Positions 1-6,733 of a stretch of 64,000 nt of DNA are shown here, piece by piece. Origin of the DNA: Streptomyces ochraceiscleroticus (GTDB lineage Bacteria > Actinomycetota > Actinomycetes > Streptomycetales > Streptomycetaceae); NCBI RefSeq assembly GCF_000720485.1, contig NZ_JOAX01000013.1:62001-126000 (forward strand). The letters are read 5' to 3'. The notes under the pieces are model-generated. The model was not told where the DNA came from, ran no database searches, and saw only the letters and a list, made by a program, of their open reading frames with translations. Position 1 is the stretch's first letter, and each line of letters starts with the position of its first letter. Both the position numbers and the translations under genes were made by a program.

Positions 1-1
1 G

Positions 2-403
2 GCGGAGCTGGCGCGGGCCGGCGCGGACGCGGGGGAGCGGCTGGCCGCCCTGGTGCGGGCCACCGTCCGGTACCGCGCCGAGCGCCGGCTGGAGAGCAGC
101 CTGCTGCTCACCGAGTGGCGCCACCTCTCCGAAGGCCGGGTGAAGGAGGCGCGGCAGCGGCAGTACGACGGCTCGCGGCTCTTCCATGAAGTCGTCGACG
201 CGGGCGTGGCGCAGGGCGTGTTCCGTACGCCGCATCCGGAGGACGCCCGGCGCAGCGTGATCGCGATGTGCAACGCGGTGGCGCAGTGGTACCGCGCGGG
301 CGGTGATGTCGGAATCGGTGAACTGGCCGAGCGCTACGTCGAGTTGGCGCTCGTACTGGTCGAGTACCGGCCGGCCGGCAGCCTCCCGCGCCGGTCCGGC
401 TGA
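2..403 (+). CDS. TetR-family transcriptional regulator, C-terminal part (truncated by window start)
   Basis: The reading frame is open from the first bases of the window and ends in TGA. What remains (about 133 residues) is a helical ligand-binding domain of the TetR type. It has the usual features of fatty-acid/CoA-responsive members: an RYRAERRLESSLL helix, a WRHLSE segment and a late VAQWYRAGG segment, like KstR2/FadR-type regulators. The DNA-binding N-terminus lies outside the window, so the operator cannot be deduced from the protein. The repeated TTAACGNYCGTTCR boxes just downstream and around the next genes are candidate targets. Family assignment rests on pattern only. Confidence 0.7.
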   Translation, partial: AELARAGADAGERLAALVRATVRYRAERRLESSLLLTEWRHLSEGRVKEARQRQYDGSRLFHEVVDAGVAQGVFRTPHPEDARRSVIAMCNAVAQWYRAGGDVGIGELAERYVELALVLVEYRPAGSLPRRSG

Positions 404-455
404 CCCGCGGCGGCAGGCGCCCGGCTGAAGTTCGGACACCTTCGGGCACCGCCTT

Positions 456-469
456 TTAACGACCGTTCA
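456..469. promoter_or_regulatory. Candidate TetR-type operator TTAACGACCGTTCA
   Basis: This near-palindrome lies between the truncated TetR gene and the next gene. Close relatives occur at 1409-1422, 2563-2576 (reverse strand) and 2705-2718. The core AACGNNCGTT is the inverted repeat. Binding by the adjacent TetR protein is inference. Confidence 0.35.
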
Positions 470-593
470 ATTCTCTTTCCCGCCCCTGTCTGCTCCTTCG
501 CGCTGCGCCGCGTGGTCAGATGTCCGACTCGCCGGACGGTTGTTCCCGGTAGAGTCCCGCCGCGTGCGGTCAGCCGTGGGGGGAGGGGCTCCT

Positions 594-1136
594 GTGCCGA
601 AATATGAAGAGCTGGTGGCGTGGGCCGGTGCCGGACAGGTCGTCCGGGCCGATCCGGACGCCGTGGCGAAGTGGCGGATACCGGACCGTCAGAAGGCGTT
701 ACTGGTGACCACGGGGATACCGGTGGTGGACAACCTCATCGGCACGGCGTGCTTCCAGCACGAGCCCGAACCGCAGCTGCGCACCCGCGACGGCCGGCTC
801 CTGTACCGGCTGACGCAGAACGCGCACGGCAGCCGTTCGCCCGCGCTGACCTGGGCGTTCGGCGTCGATCCCGACTCCGGCGCGGTGTACTACGTCCTGC
901 CCGACGGCGAGGCGTGGTTCGCCAACTCCTCGATCGAGCTGTGGCTGCGCACGCTGCACCACTATGGGCTGCACGTCAGCCGGTCGGCGGTCCTGAACGA
1001 CCCGAACGGCGACGAGGGCGCTGCGGTGGCCGAGCTGGGGCGCCTGGCGGTGCAGCTCAAGGCCATCGACCCGCCGGCCTTCGACGGGTTCGTCGGCTAC
1101 ATCTGGGTGGAGTTCCTGGAGAGATGGCTCTGGTGA
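594..1136 (+). CDS. SUKH-4-like (SMI1/KNR4-type) protein
   Basis: This 180-residue cytosolic protein starts at GTG 594, preceded by a GGGGAGGGG ribosome-binding site. The body contains an ITGIPVVDN-like early segment (TTGIPVVDNLIG), a central AVYYVLPDGEAWFANSS strand pair and a C-terminal VGYIWVEFLERW. This pattern is typical of SUKH-family proteins that Streptomyces encode in many copies, some of which act as immunity proteins to polymorphic toxins. No toxin gene is adjacent, so an immunity role is not supported here. An upstream in-frame extension to 540 lacks a ribosome-binding site. Confidence 0.55.
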   Translation: MPKYEELVAWAGAGQVVRADPDAVAKWRIPDRQKALLVTTGIPVVDNLIGTACFQHEPEPQLRTRDGRLLYRLTQNAHGSRSPALTWAFGVDPDSGAVYYVLPDGEAWFANSSIELWLRTLHHYGLHVSRSAVLNDPNGDEGAAVAELGRLAVQLKAIDPPAFDGFVGYIWVEFLERWLW

Positions 1137-1408
1137 CGCGTCCGGAGAGAGGGCTCCGGTGACGCGTCGGCGATCGGTCTCGGACCTTTACCGATCTCTT
1201 TGCGTCGAGTGCGAGTGCCTTTGCGTCGCGTCCCCGGCCGGTGGTCTGTCGTCGTCGCGGTCGGCGGGGGCGGGCCGCCGCTGGTCGGCGCGGTGCGGCA
1301 GCGCGGGGCGCTTGCGCGCGTGAGACCTGTGACAGACGTGCAACTCATGTGCCGGATGGGCCGTTTCCGTCACGGGCGGGGGCGACGTGGTACGGGCTGC
1401 CGACCCGC

Positions 1409-1422
1409 TTAACGATCGTTCG
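1409..1422. promoter_or_regulatory. TTAACGATCGTTCG box overlapping an MBL-hydrolase stop codon
   Basis: The core AACGATCGTT is a perfect palindrome, and the leading TTA forms the TAA stop of the minus-strand hydrolase gene. It matches the boxes at 456-469 and 2563-2576. A position at the 3-prime end of a gene is unusual for an operator, so this copy may be fortuitous. Confidence 0.25.
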
Positions 1423-2497
1423 CCGTCGGCGGCGCCGGTGTCCAGCGCACCGGCCCAGCCGGCCCGCCCGCCTGCTCCGGTTCGCCCCCGTGCTCGGTGA
1501 TCTCACCCCGGCCCGCGAGCAGCTTCAGGTGGGCAAGCGTCTCGCCGAGTGCGAAGCGGCGCTGTCCCAGGCCGAACTCCTGCCAGCTCCGGGACCACTT
1601 GAGGTGCGCGGCCAGTTCCCACGCGGTGCTGCCGGGCGCCGCCGTGACCGCGGCCAGGGTCTCGGCGAGCCGCTCGGTGTGGTGCCGCGCGAGGTACGCG
1701 AGCCGCTGGTCGAGCTGCCGGAAGCGGTACTCGTGCGCGGGCAGCACCTCGGCCACGTCGTAACCGGTCAGCTTGTCCAGCGAGCGCAGGAAGTCCGCGA
1801 GGGGGTCACCGACGCTCTGCAGGAGGTACCCGATCGAGGGCGTGATCCGCGGCAGCACATGATCGCCGGAGAACAGGAGCTGCCGCTCGGGGTCATAGAA
1901 GCAGGAGTGGCCGGGGCTGTGGCCGGGCGTCCAGACGACCCGCAGGTCCAGGCCGGGGAGGGTGATGCGCTCGCCGTCCTGGAGGAGGACGTCCGGGCGC
2001 GGGGCGCGGAACAGCCGGTCGGGGGCCATCATGTCGGCGGTGGCGTCCGCGTCGGTGCCGGACATGCCGTGCTCCGTCAGGTGCCCGACGTACCCGCGCC
2101 GCCACTTGTCGTACGTGTCGAGATCCGGGCGCATCGCATGGGCGTCCAGCTCGTGCAGCGCGACATACGCGCCGGAGGCGTCGCGGACCCGGCCCGCCAG
2201 ACCCAGGTGGTCGGCGTGGTTGTGGGTGACCAGCACCGCCTTGACATCGCGGACCTCGTAACCGATGGCCGTCAGACCGTCGTTGAGCGCCTGCCACGAG
2301 ATGTCGGCGTCCCAGCCCGCGTCGACCAGCGCGAGGCCGCCGCGCACCTCGAGCGCGTAGACCAGGACGTACCGCAGCGGATTGTCCGGGATGGGGACGG
2401 GGAGGGACCACAGGCCGTCCCGGACGCGTTCGACGGGCGGCAGCACGCCGTCCTGCCAGGCCCGCCACTGCACGGTGCCGGTGATCTCGGGTGTCAC
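1409..2497 (-). CDS. Metallo-beta-lactamase-fold hydrolase
   Basis: This 362-residue enzyme belongs to the MBL superfamily. The metal-binding THNHADH motif, a later GHSPGHSCF histidine, a SGDHVLP aspartate and a C-terminal PAHE histidine are all present, so two metal sites look intact. A C-terminal winged-helix-like tail resembles the LACTB2/YobT group that acts on thioesters or other acyl compounds. The chosen GTG start has AAGGGACGGG just upstream; an extra 20 residues to 2557 lack a ribosome-binding site. It is divergent from an acyl-CoA synthetase, and the two may share control of acyl-CoA chemistry. The substrate is unknown. Confidence 0.85.
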   Translation of the reverse strand: MTPEITGTVQWRAWQDGVLPPVERVRDGLWSLPVPIPDNPLRYVLVYALEVRGGLALVDAGWDADISWQALNDGLTAIGYEVRDVKAVLVTHNHADHLGLAGRVRDASGAYVALHELDAHAMRPDLDTYDKWRRGYVGHLTEHGMSGTDADATADMMAPDRLFRAPRPDVLLQDGERITLPGLDLRVVWTPGHSPGHSCFYDPERQLLFSGDHVLPRITPSIGYLLQSVGDPLADFLRSLDKLTGYDVAEVLPAHEYRFRQLDQRLAYLARHHTERLAETLAAVTAAPGSTAWELAAHLKWSRSWQEFGLGQRRFALGETLAHLKLLAGRGEITEHGGEPEQAGGPAGPVRWTPAPPTANDR

Positions 2498-2813
2498 AGC
2501 AGGTCCCGTCCCTTCGACGTACCAGAACGACTGGCGCAAGACCAGATACGCCAGCACGATGACGAACGAGCGTTAAGTTTACAGGCCAACGAATAGGGCG
2601 GGGCAGAGGGAGCGCTCCGCGCCCGTAGCTCGTCCACTGTGGTTCCGCAGCGGGGCAGTTGGAGTTGTTCCGCCCCTGGACAGGCCCCTTGGCGCCGCCT
2701 TAGCTTATCGATCGTTCGCCTGTACGCGATCTCCGTGCCCCTGCGCCCCGCCCGTCCCGGGCGTGGCCGGGGCCCGTCGCCCGCAGAACCGGCACCCCCC
2801 GAGGAGTCGCCCC
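2498..2813. other. Divergent intergenic region between MBL hydrolase and acyl-CoA synthetase
   Basis: No convincing gene is seen in these 316 bases. The region must hold the two divergent promoters. It contains two copies of the TTAACG-type box, at 2563-2576 (reverse strand) and 2705-2718 (one mismatch), placed about 65 and 95 bases from the two start codons. Confidence 0.5.
2563..2576. promoter_or_regulatory. Candidate operator, reverse complement TTAACGCTCGTTCG
   Basis: It lies 66 bases upstream of the MBL-hydrolase start codon, where a repressor could block transcription. It shares 12 or 13 of 14 bases with the boxes at 1409 and 456. Control by a TetR protein is inferred. Confidence 0.4.
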
Positions 2814-4478
2814 ATGCCGCGTACCGCACTGGACTACCCGCCCCTGCCCGTCGGCGCCGTGCTCGCCGGGGCCGCGCAGCGCTATCCCGACCGGCTCGCG
2901 CTGACGGACGGGCAGGAGGGCCTGACGTACGCCGAGCTGTACGACCGGGCCCTGCGGTTCGCGCGCGGCCTGCACGAGCACGGCATCGCGCCCGGCGAGA
3001 CCGTGCTGCTGATGATCCCCAACTGCCCGTGGTTCCCGGTCGCGTACTGGGGCACGCTGCTGGCCGGCGCGGTCGTCAGCCCCACCAACCCCGCGCAGCC
3101 CGCGGCCCCGCTGGCGGCGCAGCTCGCCGATTCGGACGCCCGCGCGGTGATCGCGTACGCGGGCGCGCTGCCGTCCGTCTACGCCGCCGACGCGCCCGGC
3201 GTGCGCCTCACCGCCGTCGTACCGGGACCGCGCAGCAGCCCCGGCGCCCTCCCCGAACCCCCGGCCGGCCGTACCGTGCTGTCCGCCGAGGAGCTGCTGA
3301 CGCACGGCAGAGCCGAGCCAGCAGGGCGGCGCCCGGAGGACGTGGCGCACCTGGCCTTCACCGGAGGCACCACCGGCCGGTCCAAGGCCGTCCGCGTGCT
3401 GCACCGCAACGTGATCGCCAATGTCGCCCAGACCGTCTGGGTACGGGCCGCCGGCCGGCTGTACGACGCGGACGGCGTGCTCGGCCTGGCCCGCGACGAG
3501 GCGGCCGCGACGCCCCACCAGTCCGTCCCCGGCACCGAGTCGACGATCTCCGTGGCCCCGCTCTTCCACGCGATGGGCCTGGTCGGGATGGTCGCGCACA
3601 CCGTCATCGGCACCACGGCCGTGCTGCACACCCGCTTCGACCCCGCCCGCTACCTCGACGACATCGAAGCCCACCAGGTGGCCATGGTCGGCGGTTCGCC
3701 CACGATGTACCGCGCCCTGCTGGCCTCCCCGGCGAGCAACGGGCGCCGCCTGAAAAGCGTACGCAACATCAACTCCGGTGCCGCGCCCATGGACTCCGGA
3801 ACCCGGCAGCGGCTCACCGAACTCTTCCCGGACGCGCTGTACAGCGAGGGCTACGGGCTCACCGAGGCGACCATGGCGCTGGCCATGTGGCCACTGGACG
3901 CCGCCGCCGGGACCCCGCACGGCACCGTCGGCGTCGCACTCCCGGACACCGAGCTGTCCATCCGCGACCTGCTCGACCCGGAGCGCGAACTGCCGGTGGG
4001 GGAGACGGGCGAGCTGTGGGCGCGCGGCCCGCAGGTCACCGACGGGTACCAGGGCCACCCGGAACTCACCGCCGAGCAGTACGCCGGCGGCTGGCTGCGC
4101 ACCGGCGACATCGGGCGGCTGGACGAGCGGGGGCACCTCTTCCTGTCGGGGCGCGCCAAGGACATGCTCATCTACAAGGGGTACAACGTCTATCCGCTGC
4201 ACCTGGAGGACATCCTTGCCGGGCATCCGGCGGTGGCGGCGGTCGCGGTGATCGGCGCGCCCGCCGCGGACGCGGGCGAGATACCGGCCGCCTACGTGGT
4301 CCTGCGGAACGGTGCGGCGGCCACGGCGGACGAGCTGATGGGGTACGTCGCCGAGCGCGTCGCCCCGTACCAGCGGGTGCGCGAGCTGCACTTCACGGAC
4401 GCGCTGCCGGTCTCGGCGGCGGGCAAGGTGCTCAAGACCGCGCTGCGCGAGCGGCACGCGGCGCGGACGGCGGAGTAG
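2814..4478 (+). CDS. AMP-dependent acyl-CoA synthetase (long/medium-chain type)
   Basis: This 554-residue member of the ANL superfamily activates a carboxylic acid as the acyl-adenylate and transfers it to CoA. The P-loop (FTGGTTGRSKAV), the A5 motif (EGYGLTE), the A7-A8 region (GWLRTGDIGRLDERG ... KDMLIYKGYNVYP) and the A10 lysine (SAAGKVLK) are all present, so it looks catalytically complete. The ATG at 2814 follows GAGGAG; an upstream in-frame start at 2763 gives only an Arg/Pro-rich extension. It is divergent from the MBL hydrolase. It belongs to the FadD-type acyl-CoA synthetases, but the substrate is not deducible. Confidence 0.88.
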   Translation: MPRTALDYPPLPVGAVLAGAAQRYPDRLALTDGQEGLTYAELYDRALRFARGLHEHGIAPGETVLLMIPNCPWFPVAYWGTLLAGAVVSPTNPAQPAAPLAAQLADSDARAVIAYAGALPSVYAADAPGVRLTAVVPGPRSSPGALPEPPAGRTVLSAEELLTHGRAEPAGRRPEDVAHLAFTGGTTGRSKAVRVLHRNVIANVAQTVWVRAAGRLYDADGVLGLARDEAAATPHQSVPGTESTISVAPLFHAMGLVGMVAHTVIGTTAVLHTRFDPARYLDDIEAHQVAMVGGSPTMYRALLASPASNGRRLKSVRNINSGAAPMDSGTRQRLTELFPDALYSEGYGLTEATMALAMWPLDAAAGTPHGTVGVALPDTELSIRDLLDPERELPVGETGELWARGPQVTDGYQGHPELTAEQYAGGWLRTGDIGRLDERGHLFLSGRAKDMLIYKGYNVYPLHLEDILAGHPAVAAVAVIGAPAADAGEIPAAYVVLRNGAAATADELMGYVAERVAPYQRVRELHFTDALPVSAAGKVLKTALRERHAARTAE

Positions 4479-4499
4479 CCCGCGAGCGGAAGATCACGG

Positions 4500-4525
4500 C
4501 CGCCACCGCACCGGTGCGGTGGCGG
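4500..4525. terminator. Perfect 26-bp GC-rich palindrome, likely terminator
   Basis: Two 13-base arms (CCGCCACCGCACC and its complement) meet without a loop 21 bases after the acyl-CoA synthetase stop codon. There is no T-tract, as is common in Streptomyces. The next gene starts 25 bases later. Confidence 0.55.
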
Positions 4526-4550
4526 GGCCCGGCCGCTAGCGTCATGCCGT

Positions 4551-5066
4551 ATGCAGACGACTCTGAACGGCGCCGACGTGTTACTTCGCCCCGCCACGGC
4601 GGACGACATCCCCGTCCTGGCCGCGATCCGGGGCGAGCCCGAGGTGTACGCGCGCTGGCGCGGCGGGAAGGACCTGGAGTCCGAGGTCGCCGATGACCTC
4701 GCCTCGCCCGGCAAATTCACGTACGCGATCGAGTACACGGGCCGGATCATTGGCGCGATCCAGTGGTCGCAGGAATCGGATCCGGACTATCGGCACGCGA
4801 ATATCGACATCTATCTGACGTCGGCGCTGCACGGCCGGGGGCTGGGTACCGACGCCGTGCGCACGCTGGCGCGGCACTTGCTGACGGAGCGTGGTCATCA
4901 CCGGATCACGATCGATCCGGCGGCGGACAACGAGGCGGCGATCCGCAGCTATCGGAAGGCCGGCTTCCGGCCGGTCGGGATCATGCGCCAGTACGAGCGC
5001 GGACCCGACGGCACCTGGCACGACGCGCTTCTGATGGACCTGTTGGCGGCGGATCTCACGAACTGA
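4551..5066 (+). CDS. GNAT-family N-acetyltransferase
   Basis: This 171-residue protein is a single GNAT domain (acetyl-CoA dependent N-acyltransfer) of the RimJ/RimL or AAC(6')-like type. It opens with VLLRPATADDIP, has the acetyl-CoA-binding loop in LHGRGLGTDAVRTLARHLL (RGLGTD pyrophosphate-binding segment), and ends with the NEAAIRSYRKAGFRPVG helix and strand that define motif B. The start is an ATG with little Shine-Dalgarno signal; a TAGCGT hexamer lies 10 bases upstream, so a leaderless transcript is possible. The acceptor could be a ribosomal protein or an aminoglycoside-like amine; the sequence does not decide. Confidence 0.85.
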   Translation: MQTTLNGADVLLRPATADDIPVLAAIRGEPEVYARWRGGKDLESEVADDLASPGKFTYAIEYTGRIIGAIQWSQESDPDYRHANIDIYLTSALHGRGLGTDAVRTLARHLLTERGHHRITIDPAADNEAAIRSYRKAGFRPVGIMRQYERGPDGTWHDALLMDLLAADLTN

Positions 5067-5593
5067 GCGGTGTCGGCGGCCCGTCGGAGGGGTATGTCGC
5101 TGACACGCTTCTGGCATATGCCAAACGGTCGCTGCCGCTGTCGGATGCGATCGCGATGGCAACAGGGCGTGAAACAGGCGCTGTCGGCGGTGGGCGGAGA
5201 AGGGGGAATTAAGTTCATCATCGATCAGGACGAGCTGTTCCGCGGCGCTCCATGACAGATATATGCGTAGTTGAATGGGGCGCAGCGCGCTCGCCGGGAG
5301 GTGCGGCGGCGCGGCTGGGCCGGTGTGCGCACGGAGGGAACCGGAACCTGTCGTGCGGGAGTGGCACAGAGTGGCACGAGACAACTTGGGACGGCTTGTC
5401 CGGCCGTCGGCCGGTGTCGGAGAGGAACGATTTTTCCCATGCATGATGTGACACGTTCGACCCCTTCCGCTGAAACGATTCCCCGCTACGCTCGCTCCTC
5501 CCCGGAAGCGTTCGGCCCGGCCGCCGGCGCTCAACCGGAACACCCGGCACGCCCCCTCGTCCCGCTGATGTCGAGAGAAACGAGCCCCTCGCG
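5067..5593. other. Long intergenic stretch before the CD-NTase-like gene
   Basis: No convincing gene is seen in these 527 bases; short open frames here lack ribosome-binding sites or recognisable domains. The region is less GC-rich than its surroundings in places, for example around 5200-5280. It holds a perfect 12-bp palindrome, TGGCATATGCCA, at 5112-5123. It may carry the promoter of the downstream gene or be decayed sequence. Confidence 0.4.
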
Positions 5594-6622
5594 ATGACGT
5601 ACACCGCCAGGACCGCATTTGGCGACTTCGACCAGGCCCTCGCCCTGGAACCCGGCCGCTACGAGAGGGCCCGTCGCCGGCACCGCCAGATCACCGCGGC
5701 GCTGAAGAACGTGGGCCTGATCGAAAGTTCCTGCCTCCAGGGCAGCTTCGCGCGCAAGACCCGCATCGCCCCGCTGGACGACATCGGCATGGTCATGGTC
5801 TTCCACCGGCGCTTCGCCCGCCTCGTGAAGCGCCCCGGCGGCGCCGCCGACGCCATGGCGATGCTCTGCGACACGGTCACCGAGGCGTTCCCCGGCTCCC
5901 GGTTCGGCGACGAGGACCGCACCTCCCGCGCCCTCCAGGTCACCTTCGCCGACCTGGACGTGACCTTCGGGCTGACCCCGGCCCTCGCCGACCCGCGCTG
6001 CACCGACCTGCTCACCGCCAACTGGGAGCGGGACTCCTGGGAGCGCTCCACCGTCCGTACGCTCAACCGCGTCATCGGCCGGCACGACCACGCCACCGAC
6101 GGCCGCTTCGTCCACCAGGTCCGCATGCTCAAGGCGTTAAGGGGCGGCCACCCCGTACTGCGCGAGACCGGCGGTCTCCTGTGGGAGGCGCTGGCCTACG
6201 AAGCGGTCTCCGGACCGCGGCAGCACACCGACGCGGTCGCCGGCACCCTCGCCCACGCCGCGCAGGCCGTCACCGGCCCCGTCATGGATCCCACCGGCTC
6301 CCAGGACCTCACCGCCGACTGGACCGAGGCAGAGCGCGCGGCCCGCGCCGAGGTGCTGGCCGCACTGGCCGCGCAGGCCGCCGAGGCCCGCCGCCGGGAG
6401 CAGGCCGGCGATCACACCGGCGCGATCGGGCTCTGGCACGGCGTGTTCGGGGCGCCCTTCCCGACCGTGGCCGACGCCCGCCGCGCCGAGACGGCCGGCG
6501 GCACCGGACACCGCGCGACCCGCCGGCGCAGCGTGCCGATTCCGCGCGCCCGCTCCTTCAGTCCCTTCCTGGGCCGCCCGGTGACCTGGTCGGTCTTCGC
6601 CGGTACGACGAGGTCGCTGTGA
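5594..6622 (+). CDS. CD-NTase-like nucleotidyltransferase, probably catalytically altered
   Basis: This 342-residue protein has the pol-beta/CD-NTase layout used by enzymes that make cyclic or linear oligonucleotide signals. A Gly-Ser pair sits at residues 50-51 in QGSFARKT, followed by an acidic site in APLDDIGMVMV and a third acidic position in DLDVTFG (Asp122). Family members normally carry Asp-x-Asp after the GS motif; here it is Asp63-Ile-Gly65, so one metal-binding Asp is missing by a single-base-sized change. The C-terminal half is alpha-helical with a basic tail (RRRSVPIPRARSFSPF). No CBASS effector, Cap2/Cap3 or other defence gene is adjacent. It may be a standalone pseudoenzyme or a nucleotidyltransferase with another role. 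Confidence 0.6.
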   Translation: MTYTARTAFGDFDQALALEPGRYERARRRHRQITAALKNVGLIESSCLQGSFARKTRIAPLDDIGMVMVFHRRFARLVKRPGGAADAMAMLCDTVTEAFPGSRFGDEDRTSRALQVTFADLDVTFGLTPALADPRCTDLLTANWERDSWERSTVRTLNRVIGRHDHATDGRFVHQVRMLKALRGGHPVLRETGGLLWEALAYEAVSGPRQHTDAVAGTLAHAAQAVTGPVMDPTGSQDLTADWTEAERAARAEVLAALAAQAAEARRREQAGDHTGAIGLWHGVFGAPFPTVADARRAETAGGTGHRATRRRSVPIPRARSFSPFLGRPVTWSVFAGTTRSL

Positions 6623-6631
6623 ACTGAGGCG

Positions 6632-6656
6632 CGCCGGCGGGCCGCACCCGCCGGCG
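6632..6656. terminator. Hairpin terminator between convergent genes
   Basis: Perfect 10-base arms (CGCCGGCGGG and its complement) with a CCGCA loop lie 10 bases after the CD-NTase-like stop codon and downstream of the convergent glycosyltransferase gene. It could serve both. Confidence 0.55.
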
Positions 6657-6662
6657 GGCGAG

Positions 6663-6733
6663 GAGACGGTGGCTCAGCCGTTCAGCCCGGCGAAGAGACG
6701 GTGGCTCAGCCGTTCCCGGTCGCTCAGCCGTTC
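6663..6733. repeat. Two exact 21-base direct repeats plus a third partial copy at the glycosyltransferase 3-prime end
   Basis: The units at 6663-6683 and 6695-6715 are identical and start GAGACGGTGGCTCAG. A partial copy (GCTCAGCCGTTC) covers the actual stop codon of the minus-strand gene at 6722-6733. Each unit holds a copy of the terminal Asn-Gly-stop codons, as if the gene end had been tandemly duplicated. Confidence 0.6.

Noticed and set aside
1300..1360. Short repeated GTGACGCGTC/CTTTGCGTCG units at 1132-1235 as a CRISPR-like or regulatory array
   Set aside because: Only two imperfect copies with irregular spacing are present, and no spacer structure is seen.
2639..4696. Very long Arg/Ala-rich frames opposite or alongside high-GC genes
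   Set aside because: These are alternative-frame shadows of the acyl-CoA synthetase, as shown by low-complexity sequence and lack of domains; the same applies to the similar frames over every large gene.
5070..5255. 61-codon plus-strand frame before the CD-NTase-like gene
   Set aside because: It starts inside the tail of the acetyltransferase region without a ribosome-binding site and has no recognisable domain; composition does not argue for coding.
5594..6622. A CBASS defence operon
   Set aside because: Only the CD-NTase-like gene is present; neighbours are a GNAT acetyltransferase and a glycosyltransferase, and there is no effector, ubiquitin-like or HORMA gene.
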